Source: JBMNHG01 sp045627705
GTDB lineage: Bacteria; Verrucomicrobiota; Kiritimatiellia; RFP12; JBMNHG01
Assembly: GCA_045627705.1 (NCBI GenBank)
Contig: JAZQOE010000085.1
Coordinates: 1 to 30,127 of the forward strand
Reading direction: 5' to 3'
DNA length: 30,127 nucleotides
A program made the translations under genes and the position numbers. Under the pieces are notes generated by a model. That model was not told where the DNA came from. It saw nothing but the letters and a program-made list of their open reading frames with translations, and searched no databases. This document shows, piece by piece, positions 7,630-16,400 of this stretch (its first letter is position 1; each line of letters begins with the position of its first letter).

Positions 7630-9204
7630 ATGCTTGAGTCACTAACAGAGTTCCTGAACGGCCCGCATGCCGTAGCCGCGCTGAATGTGCTCCATGTGGC
7701 GCTGCTGCTTGCGATGCTGGTCTTCAGTTGCAAGCTCGCATTCGCTGGGCGGTCGCACAAGGCAACAAAGGCGGGCGCGAGCTTCCGCGGCATAGCGATC
7801 ACAATCGGCATCGCGCTTTTCGCGGTACTCGTCTATCAAGGCACCTGGCAGCTCGCCGGGTTCCGCAGTCGCGGTCTCATGCAGTTCATGCGCGGACACA
7901 ATGCGCGAGTCGGCGCCGCCGACAAGCAGATCCTGCGCGGAATAATCCGCGATTGCAACGGCGAACCCCTCGCCCGAACATTGCCCGATTCGGCATGGAA
8001 ACGCGCTTATCCCCTTGGCCCCGCCGCGGCGCATGTCGTGGGTTACGCGCATCCAATCTACGGCTGGTCCGGAGTGGAACGCGCCGCCGACACCGCATTG
8101 AGCGGTTGCGGCCTCGCCGATTCCACGGAACTCTCGCGACTCGGCAAGAACATGCTCGACCTTAAGCGTCCGGAGGGCAGCGATATCACACTCACCATCG
8201 ATGCCAGGCTCCAACGCACAGCCTATGATCTTCTCGCCGGACGCGGCGGGGCCGTGGTCGTGCTGCGCCCTTCCGATGGAGCAATCCTCGCAATGGCGAG
8301 TTCGCCGTCGTTCAACCCCGCAGACCCATCTTCCGGCATGCGCTCGCGCAACGCCGCCATGCTCAACCGCGCGGCGCAAGGGCTTTATCCGCCAGGCTCG
8401 ACATTCAAGATCGCGATGGCGATGATGGCGGTCGATATCGGCAAGACGCCGCGATTCGATTGTCCCGCTGACGGCTTCCGCGCCGACCCAAGGGCGCACC
8501 CGATACGCGATAGCGAATACTCCAGCTGGAAGCGCGACGGCCGAGTCTGGAAGGGCTGGGGCGTAATCGGCCTGAACGACGCCTTCGCGCACTCTTCGAA
8601 TGTTTACTTCGCGCGTCTTGGGATCGAGTGTGGCGCCGACCAGTTCAATTCGCTTATCGACCGCCTGGGATTCCGCGAAAATGTCGTATTCTTCGACAGT
8701 GGCTCCGGCATAATCCAGGCTAACCCGGCGAACATTCCGCGCATAGGACCCAACGAACGGCGTCCTCTTTCGCAGATGTCGATCGGACAAGGAGCGATGT
8801 TGCTCGCTCCGCTCCACGTCGCGATGCTTACAAGCGTGGTGGCTAATCACGGCATGCTTGTGCAACCCCGTCTGCAGGCCAACCCGCCACAGGGTGAAAT
8901 CGTGGCGCGCCGCGTCGTATCCACAAAGGCGGCGGACACCATTGCGGGCTACATGCGCGACGCCGTCCGTCGCGGCACGGGCCGCGGAGCCGACATCGCA
9001 GGGCTGGAGGTCTGCGGCAAGACGGGCACCGCGCAGGCCCCTGGCGGCGCAGACCACGCATGGTTCACCTGTTTCGCTCCGCAATCGAATCCAAAGATCG
9101 TCGTTACCGTAATCGTCGAACGCGGCGGCTACGGCGCGAAATCCGCAATCCCCGTCGCCCGCGCAATTCTCGATAAATCAGCGGAGCTTGGCTTCATCCC
9201 GTGA
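7630..9204 (+). CDS. Class B penicillin-binding protein (PBP2/FtsI-like peptidoglycan transpeptidase)
   Basis: A 524-residue protein that would cross-link peptidoglycan in the periplasm. Two hydrophobic stretches lie in the first 80 residues (about 17-37 and 55-75), instead of the single anchor of most class B PBPs. The three active-site motifs are intact: S257-T-F-K in PPGSTFK, S322-S-N324 in AHSSNVYFARLG, and K464-T-G in CGKTGTAQAP. The segment LRGIIRDCNGEPLA is the usual N-terminal pedestal start, and HVVGYAHPIYGWSGVE is the conserved VG...G..G.E block. No good ribosome site is visible before the ATG, and an alternative start is possible. The stop overlaps the GTG of hemW, so the two are probably co-translated. 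Confidence 0.88.
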   Translation: MLESLTEFLNGPHAVAALNVLHVALLLAMLVFSCKLAFAGRSHKATKAGASFRGIAITIGIALFAVLVYQGTWQLAGFRSRGLMQFMRGHNARVGAADKQILRGIIRDCNGEPLARTLPDSAWKRAYPLGPAAAHVVGYAHPIYGWSGVERAADTALSGCGLADSTELSRLGKNMLDLKRPEGSDITLTIDARLQRTAYDLLAGRGGAVVVLRPSDGAILAMASSPSFNPADPSSGMRSRNAAMLNRAAQGLYPPGSTFKIAMAMMAVDIGKTPRFDCPADGFRADPRAHPIRDSEYSSWKRDGRVWKGWGVIGLNDAFAHSSNVYFARLGIECGADQFNSLIDRLGFRENVVFFDSGSGIIQANPANIPRIGPNERRPLSQMSIGQGAMLLAPLHVAMLTSVVANHGMLVQPRLQANPPQGEIVARRVVSTKAADTIAGYMRDAVRRGTGRGADIAGLEVCGKTGTAQAPGGADHAWFTCFAPQSNPKIVVTVIVERGGYGAKSAIPVARAILDKSAELGFIP

Positions 9205-10352
9205 CACGGCCCGCGATAAGCCATCTCTACGTCCATGTCCCCTTTTGCGCAAGCAAATGCGGATACTGCGCTCTCTATTCGATTTGCGATGCGACGCCCG
9301 ACTGCCTTGCGTCGTATCCCTCCGCCATCGCCACCGAACTGGCCGACGCCTCACAACGCATCGGTCAGGAAATCGCGCCGCGGACAATCTACATTGGCGG
9401 TGGCACGCCTACGCTTCTAGGCCCGCATTTGGGCGAACTGCTTTCAATGCTCCGCGACCGCCTCGACCTTTCCAACCTCGAAGAGTTCAGCATCGAGTCC
9501 CGTCCAGACTTCATCACTGGCGACGTTGCCGAAATGCTCGCCGCAAACGGCGTAAACCGCGTGAGCATGGGCGTGCAGACATTTGACACCTCCACTCTTC
9601 TCGCACTTGGCCGCAATGTTCGTTCCGACGCAGTCGCAAGCGCTTTCGCCGCACTTCGCTATGTCGGCATCCGCAATATCGGCATAGATCTGATTACCGG
9701 CCTTCCAGGCGCATCGGCGTGTCAAACTGTTCGCGACATCAACGAGGCGGCGCGCCTTGATCCAACGCATGTCTCCGTTTACTCGCTCATCGTCGAGCCT
9801 GGCACGCCAGTCGCGAAACGGATCGATTCCGGCGAAATCGAAGCGCCGTCCGACGATGACCTGATGGACTCGATAGCGGAGGCGGATGAAACTCTTTCGG
9901 CGCTTGGATTCAATCGCTACGAAATCTCGAACTACGCGCGTCAAGGCAAGGAATGCAATTACAACCTCGCCGTCTGGCGCGGAGAAGACTATCTTGGGCT
10001 AGGTCCATCGGCATCATCCCGCGCAGGCCTCATGCGCTGGACGAACGCTCCAGACGTCCACAAATACCTGGAAGCGGCAAAAAACGGCGCGCCGTTTTTT
10101 CGCGAATGCGAAGAACAATCGCCAGAAGACGATGCGGAAGGGCGCTTCATATTCCAGCTCCGCCTGTCCGAGGGAGCGGATCCAGCGGCATTTGCGGAAG
10201 CGCATCCAGCGGCGCGCGCGCTGTTGACGCATTGGATTTCCGCGCTTGAAGAAGCGGGCCGACAAGGGCTAGTGGAGCAAACCGCAACACGCTGGCGCTT
10301 GACGCCACGCGGGTGCGAAGTCGCGGATTCCGTTCTCGAAATGCTCTGCTGA
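9201..10352 (+). CDS. hemW: Radical SAM protein HemW (heme chaperone, coproporphyrinogen oxidase-like)
   Basis: A 383-residue radical-SAM protein. HVPFCASKCGYC supplies the 4Fe-4S cysteines C16, C20 and C23 (CxxxCxxC). TIYIGGGTPTLL, GVNRVSMGVQTF and NIGIDLITGLPG are HemW family blocks, and YEISNYARQGKECNYNLAVW leads to DYLGLGPSASS. HemW is thought to be a heme-trafficking chaperone instead of a true coproporphyrinogen III oxidase (HemN). The start is a GTG in a GTGA overlap with the PBP gene. Residues 294-300, KNGAPFF, are encoded by the palindromic element at 10079-10100. That position corresponds to a variable loop between the Y-L-x-A helix and the ED...EG helix in other HemW proteins. Confidence 0.9.
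   Translation: MTRPAISHLYVHVPFCASKCGYCALYSICDATPDCLASYPSAIATELADASQRIGQEIAPRTIYIGGGTPTLLGPHLGELLSMLRDRLDLSNLEEFSIESRPDFITGDVAEMLAANGVNRVSMGVQTFDTSTLLALGRNVRSDAVASAFAALRYVGIRNIGIDLITGLPGASACQTVRDINEAARLDPTHVSVYSLIVEPGTPVAKRIDSGEIEAPSDDDLMDSIAEADETLSALGFNRYEISNYARQGKECNYNLAVWRGEDYLGLGPSASSRAGLMRWTNAPDVHKYLEAAKNGAPFFRECEEQSPEDDAEGRFIFQLRLSEGADPAAFAEAHPAARALLTHWISALEEAGRQGLVEQTATRWRLTPRGCEVADSVLEMLC
10079..10100. repeat. Palindromic element, copy 1, within hemW
   Basis: A 22-bp perfect palindrome: six A, CGGCGCGCCG, six T. It is in frame in hemW and encodes KNGAPFF. Near-identical copies occur at 17881-17902 and 21676-21697, and the half-site recurs in the terminator at 30077-30126. Confidence 0.8.
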
Positions 10353-10381
10353 CATGCTGGCGCCATGGGTTGCCGTTACCA

Positions 10382-10411
10382 TTGACAATGAAATCGGCAT
10401 CCTAGTAAAAT
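10382..10411 (+). promoter_or_regulatory. Sigma-70-type promoter upstream of the lrp-aminotransferase-synthase operon
   Basis: TTGACA at 10382-10387 is a perfect -35 hexamer. An 18-nt spacer leads to TAAAAT at 10406-10411. The predicted start is about 20 nt before the ATG at 10438, leaving room for the ribosome site GGAG. This makes the four following genes a separate transcription unit from hemW. Lrp family regulators often act at their own promoters, so autoregulation is plausible but not shown. Confidence 0.65.
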
Positions 10412-10437
10412 TTCCCCTTGTTTCTTTTGGAGTTACC

Positions 10438-10917
10438 ATGGATAGAATCCTTGAAATTTTGCATGAAAACGGCCGGGCGTCCGACAGCGAGATCGCCCAG
10501 CGCATCGGCATGTCCGAAGCCGATGTCCGCGCACGTATCAATGCCTACGAGAAGAATGGCGTGATCCGCGGCTACAAGGCCCTCTTGAATCCCGAAGCCG
10601 CCGACGAAGGCGAAGTCCGCGCTATCATCGAGCTTCGCATCCGTCCCGAGCGCGAAGGCGGTTTCGACCGTCTCGCAAAGCGCATCGGCCGTTTCCCCGA
10701 AGTCATGTCGATGTTCCTTGTCTCCGGCGGCTTCGACCTGCTTCTCTTCGTGCGCGGGCGCAACCTGCAGGAAGTCGCCTCGTTCGTAAGCGGGAAACTC
10801 GCGCCGCTCGACGGCGTTTTGTCCACTGCAACCCATTTCATGCTGAAGACCTACAAGGATCAGGATGTGATGATGGAGGTCGAGGATCACGATGAGCGAC
10901 TCCAAGTCACCCCGTAG
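10438..10917 (+). CDS. Lrp/AsnC-family transcriptional regulator
   Basis: A 159-residue regulator with the two-part Lrp/AsnC layout. An N-terminal winged helix-turn-helix (about 1-60: MDRILEILHENGRASDSEIA, then IGMSEADVRARINAYEKNGV) precedes a C-terminal RAM ligand-binding domain. The RAM domain contains FPEVMSMFLVSGGFDLLLFV, close to the usual ...V...G.yDl.l.v pattern. Such proteins bind DNA as dimers or octamers and respond to amino acids. ATG 10438 was chosen because GGAG lies just upstream, the helix-turn-helix starts immediately and the length fits the family. The 3' end overlaps the aminotransferase start by 26 nt. A linked, probably co-regulated aminotransferase is a common arrangement for this family. 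Confidence 0.9.
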   Translation: MDRILEILHENGRASDSEIAQRIGMSEADVRARINAYEKNGVIRGYKALLNPEAADEGEVRAIIELRIRPEREGGFDRLAKRIGRFPEVMSMFLVSGGFDLLLFVRGRNLQEVASFVSGKLAPLDGVLSTATHFMLKTYKDQDVMMEVEDHDERLQVTP

Positions 10918-12085
10918 TTTCGTGGCGCGCCACATCGGCGCCCTCCCGCGCTCAGGCATCCGCGACTTCTTCGATATCGTCGCCACGCGCGACGATGTGA
11001 TAAGCCTCGGCATCGGCGAACCTGACTTCACCACGCCATGGCACATCAGCGAACGGGCGATCGACTCCCTTGAGCGCGGCGCGACGCACTACACCGCCAA
11101 CCGCGGCCTCGCCGAGCTTCGCAAGGCCATCTGCCGCTATACGAAGCGTTCCTTCGGGATCGACTACGACTGGAAGGACGAGACGCTCGTGACCGTCGGC
11201 GTGAGCGAGGCGCTTGACCTCGCGATCCGCGCGGTGATCGAGCCTGGCGACGAAGTCCTCTACCACGAGCCGTGCTTCGTGGCATACGCTCCGATCATCC
11301 GCATGGCCCACGGCGTGCCAGTGCCAGTCCCGACCCGCTTCGTGGATGGCTTCCGCCTGCGTCTCGAAGACCTCGAGGCGCGCGTCACCCCGCGCACCCG
11401 CGTACTGCTGATCAACTTTCCGAACAACCCGACGGGCGTCGCCCTTACCGATGCCGACGCCGACATGCTGGCCGATTTCGTGAAGCGCCATGATCTCCTG
11501 CTCATCAGCGACGAGGTCTATTCGGAGCTCACCTACGAGATGCCGCGAGTGACAGTCGTGTCCCGTCCGGGAATGCGCGAGCGCTCCATCTTCATGAACG
11601 GTTTCTCGAAGGCCTGGGCAATGACCGGCTTCCGTCTCGGCTATGCCTGTGCGCCCGCAGAGATTTCCGAGGCGATGATGAAGGTTCACCAGTACTGCAT
11701 GATGAGCGCGCCGACTTCGAGCCAGAAGGCCGGCATCGAGGCGATCGAGCATGGCGACCCCGATATCGCGATGATGCGCGAATCCTACGACGAACGCCGC
11801 CGCCTGATCTATTCCGCATTTACGGGAATGGGTCTCGACTGCCTCGATCCATCAGGCGCCTTCTACATCTTCCCGTCGGTCAAGTCCGTTGGAATGTCGT
11901 CCCACGATTTCGCAATGCGGTTGCTCGACGAGGAGAGCGTCGCCTGCATTCCTGGCAGCGCTTTCGGCGAATGCGGCGAGGGCTTCCTCCGCTGCTCGTA
12001 CGCAACGGGCATTGAACAGATTCGCGAGGCGATGGTCCGCATCGAGCGCTTCGTGCGCCGCCATCGTCCTTCCGGAGGCGTGTGA
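10892..12085 (+). CDS. PLP-dependent aminotransferase, class I/II (AspC/PatA-like)
   Basis: A 397-residue fold-type-I aminotransferase. GIGEPDFTTPWHI opens the substrate pocket, and HYTANRGLAELRKAI follows. FPNNPTG carries the asparagine that contacts the PLP ring. SDEVYSEL holds the aspartate/tyrosine pair. K240 in NGFSKAWAMTGFRLGY is the Schiff-base lysine. The arginine near the C-terminus (EGFLRCSYAT) should bind the alpha-carboxylate. The enzyme would transfer amino groups between an amino acid and a 2-oxoacid in the cytoplasm; the substrate cannot be read from sequence. GAGGA at 10882-10886 serves the ATG. The stop overlaps the GTG of the ketosynthase gene by 4 nt, which links it tightly to the synthase-like genes downstream. 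Confidence 0.92.
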   Translation: MSDSKSPRSFVARHIGALPRSGIRDFFDIVATRDDVISLGIGEPDFTTPWHISERAIDSLERGATHYTANRGLAELRKAICRYTKRSFGIDYDWKDETLVTVGVSEALDLAIRAVIEPGDEVLYHEPCFVAYAPIIRMAHGVPVPVPTRFVDGFRLRLEDLEARVTPRTRVLLINFPNNPTGVALTDADADMLADFVKRHDLLLISDEVYSELTYEMPRVTVVSRPGMRERSIFMNGFSKAWAMTGFRLGYACAPAEISEAMMKVHQYCMMSAPTSSQKAGIEAIEHGDPDIAMMRESYDERRRLIYSAFTGMGLDCLDPSGAFYIFPSVKSVGMSSHDFAMRLLDEESVACIPGSAFGECGEGFLRCSYATGIEQIREAMVRIERFVRRHRPSGGV

Positions 12086-13476
12086 GCGAAGGCGTAGCCA
12101 TCGTCGGCATGGCCTGCCGTTTCGCGGGCGCTCCCGATGTCTCCGCCTTCTGGCGGAATGTCCTTTCGTGCGAGACTTTCTTCTCCGATCCCACGGATGC
12201 CGCCGCAATGCGCTTTGTCGATGCCGAGGCGTCGGTCTTCGAGCGCGTCCCCACTCTCCGCGCCGGTTATCTTGGAGATCTGTGGAACTACTCCGTTCCA
12301 GCACATGGGACGCATGGCGCCACGCGGTTCTCCAATCCCTCCGAATTGCTGGCGCTCGATCTCGCCGCCGCCGCGCTGCACGACGCGGGCATTCCAGACC
12401 GCCCATTCCAGCGCGACCGCGCGATCGCGGTTTTCGGACATTCCCATGAACTGAGCCACGCCAATGTCGCATGGATGCAACTTGGCGTCGCCCTTGACCA
12501 GACGATGGACATTGTTCGCCAGTGCATCCCGAACGCACCGGCGAAGGCGTTGGCGTCGCTTCGCGATTCGCTCCGTTCTCGCCTCCCCGATTTCGACGCC
12601 AATTCCGCCGCCGCGCTTCTCCCCGATTCCCTCACCACGCGCGTCGCTTCGCGATTCGACATTCGCGGCGGACACCATTCCATCGACGCGGGCGCGGCAT
12701 CCGCCCATGTCGCCTTGCGGGACGCCTGCGACGAACTGATCGCCGGACGCGCCGATATCGCGATCGTCGGCGCCATCCAAGGCGCGATGATCCCACAGCT
12801 TTTCATGCCGCTTGCCCGCCTTGGCATCCTCTCCCACCTCGACGCCCCCCTGCCATTCGGCGCCGAAGCGGACGGCATGCTGCCCGGCGAAGGCGGCGCG
12901 GTGTTTGTGCTGAAGCGCTCCGATGAAGCCCTTGAGGACGGCGACCAAATCTACGCGCTGCTCCGGGGATTCGGCTTCGCCGGCGAAGGTCGCACCGTGA
13001 ACATCCGTTCGGCATCCGATGCAAAGGTCCACATCCGCGCCCTCGAACGCGCCTACTCCGCGGCCGGAGGCCGTCCTGAAGCCGGACTCATCGAGGCGCA
13101 TGCCTGCGGAATACCGCTTTGGGACCGTCTCGAAGTGCGTGCGCTCTCCGCCATTTTCGGCGCGCGCAAAGGCGACTGGCCGACAATCGCGCTGGGTTCG
13201 GTGAAGGGACAGATCGGCCACACTGGCATTGCCGCCGGCGCAGCGGGCATCGTGAAGGCCGCGCTCGCAATCCACACGCGGATCATTCCGCCATCGCCGG
13301 ATTGCGGCAAGCCGCAGTCCGCGATGCATCTCGCCGAATCGCCTTTGTACATCGCCTCGGAAACCCGACCGTGGGTACACCACGGGCTTCGTCCGCGCCG
13401 CGCGGGCGTAAGCGCCATCTCGTTCGGAGGCTTGCACGCGCATGTCGTGCTGGAGGAACCGGAGCAGAAACCGTGA
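12082..13476 (+). CDS. Stand-alone type I polyketide-synthase-like ketosynthase lacking the catalytic cysteine
   Basis: A 464-residue ketosynthase of the iterative type I PKS / polyunsaturated-fatty-acid synthase kind. VAIVGMACRFAGAPDVSAFW is the classic start. The nucleophile loop, normally DxACxSS, reads D202-A-G-A205-A-S-A, so alanine replaces the active-site cysteine. The two catalytic histidines remain (H340 in EAHACGIP, H380 in GSVKGQIGHTG), as does K375. The protein ends at the usual domain end, SFGGLHAHVVLEE. An intact KS catalyses decarboxylative Claisen condensation; without the cysteine it might only decarboxylate, act as a chain-length-factor-like partner, or be inactive. The start is GTG 12082 with GGAGG at 12074-12078. 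It overlaps both neighbouring genes by 4 nt (GTGA). Confidence 0.88.
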   Translation: MSEGVAIVGMACRFAGAPDVSAFWRNVLSCETFFSDPTDAAAMRFVDAEASVFERVPTLRAGYLGDLWNYSVPAHGTHGATRFSNPSELLALDLAAAALHDAGIPDRPFQRDRAIAVFGHSHELSHANVAWMQLGVALDQTMDIVRQCIPNAPAKALASLRDSLRSRLPDFDANSAAALLPDSLTTRVASRFDIRGGHHSIDAGAASAHVALRDACDELIAGRADIAIVGAIQGAMIPQLFMPLARLGILSHLDAPLPFGAEADGMLPGEGGAVFVLKRSDEALEDGDQIYALLRGFGFAGEGRTVNIRSASDAKVHIRALERAYSAAGGRPEAGLIEAHACGIPLWDRLEVRALSAIFGARKGDWPTIALGSVKGQIGHTGIAAGAAGIVKAALAIHTRIIPPSPDCGKPQSAMHLAESPLYIASETRPWVHHGLRPRRAGVSAISFGGLHAHVVLEEPEQKP

Positions 13477-16400
13477 CGACGCGCCGCCCATTCCTCGAAC
13501 CGCCAGCGCCCGGCGAGCTTGTCCTCATCGGTGCCGAAGACGCCCGCGGCCTACAGGCTGCCACGGAACGCCTTTCGACATTCGTCGCCGCCGCCCCGTC
13601 CGCGTCGCTCGCCGACATCGCACTCACTTCCGGACTGGCTGCGCGCCGCTCCAACCTCGTCGCCGCGGTTGTCGCGGAATCACTCGAAGACCTCGCGCGC
13701 AAGCTCTTCACTCTCGACGCCCAGCTCAAGTCTGACACCCGCGTATCCATCGCCCGCCGAGACATCTACCTCCCCGTCGCCTCCGCGGGCGAAGGCGGAC
13801 GCCTCGCATTCGTCTTCCCCGGCGAAGGGTCACAGTATCCGCACATGCTGGGCAACATCTGCATGTCGATTCCGGAATGCCTTTCGGCCTTCGACGAGGC
13901 TGACGCCGCATCCATCGCCGCGGGAGGCATGGCCCCAAGCCAATGGATTTTCCCCACTGGCAAACCCTCCGGCGACACGCGCGCCCCAAGCATCGGCATC
14001 GCCGACGGCGCCATGGCGGTCCTCTCCGCCGACACCGCTTTCATGCGGCTGCTTTCGCATCTCGACCTTCGCGCTGATGGAGCCGTCGGCCTGGGCATGG
14101 GCGAAATCGCCGCGCTTGAATACGCGGGCGTGTGCAGTTTCAACGACAGCCGTTCGCGCCTCGCCGCGCTTGCCGAAGGCTACACGGCGCTACGCGAGAC
14201 ATCCTCAGCCTTCGATGCCTCAAAGACCAACCAGATTTCCGTGAGCGGTGTCGCCGCCGATTTGATCGGCGCCATCATCGAGCGCTTCTCCGGCAATGTC
14301 CAGCGTTCACGGATCCTCGCTCCCGACAAGTTCAGCCTATGCGTGAAGTCGGAATCCGCGCAGGCCCTTTCGCACGCGCTCGCGGAAGTCGGCGGCATCG
14401 TCCGCCAACTGCCCTTCAACCGCCCCTTCCACACGACATGGTTCGACAAGGCCGCGCCAGCGCTCGCCGGACACTTCGCGAATTGGTTCGTGCGGCCGCC
14501 GTCCATCCCGATCTACTCGTGCGTGGATGGCAATCCCCTCCCGGACGACATCGCTTCACTGCGTTCCGCCACCCTGGCGCAATGGTCGCACCCAGTCGAT
14601 TTCGTCTCCGCCATCAGGCACATGGCCGATGATGGCTTCCGCCTTTTCGTGGAAGTAGGCGCGCGCGGTAGCCTTTCGACCTGCATAGACGAGCTTTTAG
14701 GCAATCAGCCGCATCTCGCCGTGCCGATGAACAGAGTCCATCGCGGCGGCCTTCAGCAAGTCCACAATGCGCTTGCGGCCCTTGCCGCGCATGGCGTGCG
14801 CTTCGACGTTTCGCCATTCCACGTTCACCGTGGTTCTCGCATCGTCGATCTTTCGAAGCCTGTCTCGCCCAAGCATTCGCACCAGCCGCGGCGTCACAGG
14901 ATCGACACGGCCCTTCCATCGCTCGGCATCGACTCGCTTCCAGCCGAGCTGTTGAACCTGATTCCCCGCGCACCCGCGCAATCGCAGGAAGCGCCGCGCA
15001 CGACGGGATCGCAGCCGAAGGCGGACTCCTCATTTGCCGACGCCCATCACGGCACCGATCTCCCGATGCTTTTGCAATCGCGCATCATCGGGGAAACTCC
15101 GGGCGAATCGATCATGATCAGGCAGGCGCTGACATGCGCCGATTTTCCGTTTCTCGACGACTGCGCCCTTTGCGCCCAAGGTGTCTCCATCGCCGACCCG
15201 TTGCGTCACGGCCTGCTCGTGATGCCGCTTGCGTTCTGTGCGGAACTGCTCGCGGAAGCGGCGTGCCGCCTTGTTCCGGACCACTTCGTGACGCGCGCCG
15301 AGAATCTCCACGTCATCCGCTGGATAACACTGGAAACGGCGCGCCGCGTCGTCCGTATCAAAGCCACGCTTTCCGAAACGCAGGATGTCGCTGATGCAGT
15401 CCGCGTCGATGCCGCCATCCTCGATGGCTCCGGCGACGATGGATCATGCGACTCGCCGCTCGCGCGCGCCTCGTTCATCCTTACGAAATTCCACGCCGCC
15501 GTCGCCGAGCCCACGGAGATGACGCTCGCCAATGCGCGCGACGTCGATTTGGATGCCGAGGCCCTGAACCGCGACTTCCTCCTCTCCGAGCCACGGAAGT
15601 GCGCGCTGCGCACTGTCACCCGCATTGCCGATGACGGCATCGAAGGCATCGTGCGCCCATTGGGGACAGGCGAGATCGTGCGCGGTGTAGCGAACCCGTC
15701 ATTCGCTCTCGCCCCGCGCATGGTGGCCGCCATCGAAGTCGCCGCGATCGCCCTGGAATCAAGTTCTGGCATCGGCAACCCATTCCCTCTTTGCAAGGCG
15801 ATACGCCGTATCGACTTCATCGGCGGCCCTGTCGATGAACTCGGCGACCTGAGGCTGCGCATTGTAAAATGCCAGTCGCAGGGCAAGGACATCGGAGTAT
15901 TCCGCGCCATCGTGACCGATTCGTCCGGACGCGCCATCGCATCCTTCCAGGGCTATGAAATGCGTCTCTTCGAATTGCCGGGAAGCCTGAACCGCGCCCT
16001 TCGCTCGCCCGTCGAATGTCTTCTTTCCCATCCGCTTCCCGATGGCGTGCTCCCTTCGCTTCCGCAGGATGTGTTCTGTCGCGTCGCCGATGGGCTGCCC
16101 GCCGAACTGCTCGACGATCCGCAGGCGCTCTGGCTCAAGGCCGAGGCCGCGATGGTTCTCTCGGCGAACGAACTTGTCCACTGGCGCTACAACGGCGGCA
16201 CAATTTCCCGCCGCCATGAATGGCTAATGGGGCGCATCGCCGCCAAGGACGCGGTACGCAGCTGCCTTCGCGAGCGCTATGGCCGGAAGTGGGCTGCGGC
16301 GGATGTGATGATCGAGACCGACGATGCCGGCAAACCCATCCCGCAAGGGCCATGGCGCAGGCACTGCGGCGCGATGATGGACGTCTCGATTACCCACAAC

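Noticed and set aside
14917..14970. LGIDSLPAELL string in the megasynthase, resembling the phosphopantetheine site of a carrier protein
   Set aside because: The helix that should precede it by about 30-40 residues is replaced by a basic, proline-rich linker, and the region after it does not look like a carrier domain. It may be a remnant, but I do not call an ACP.
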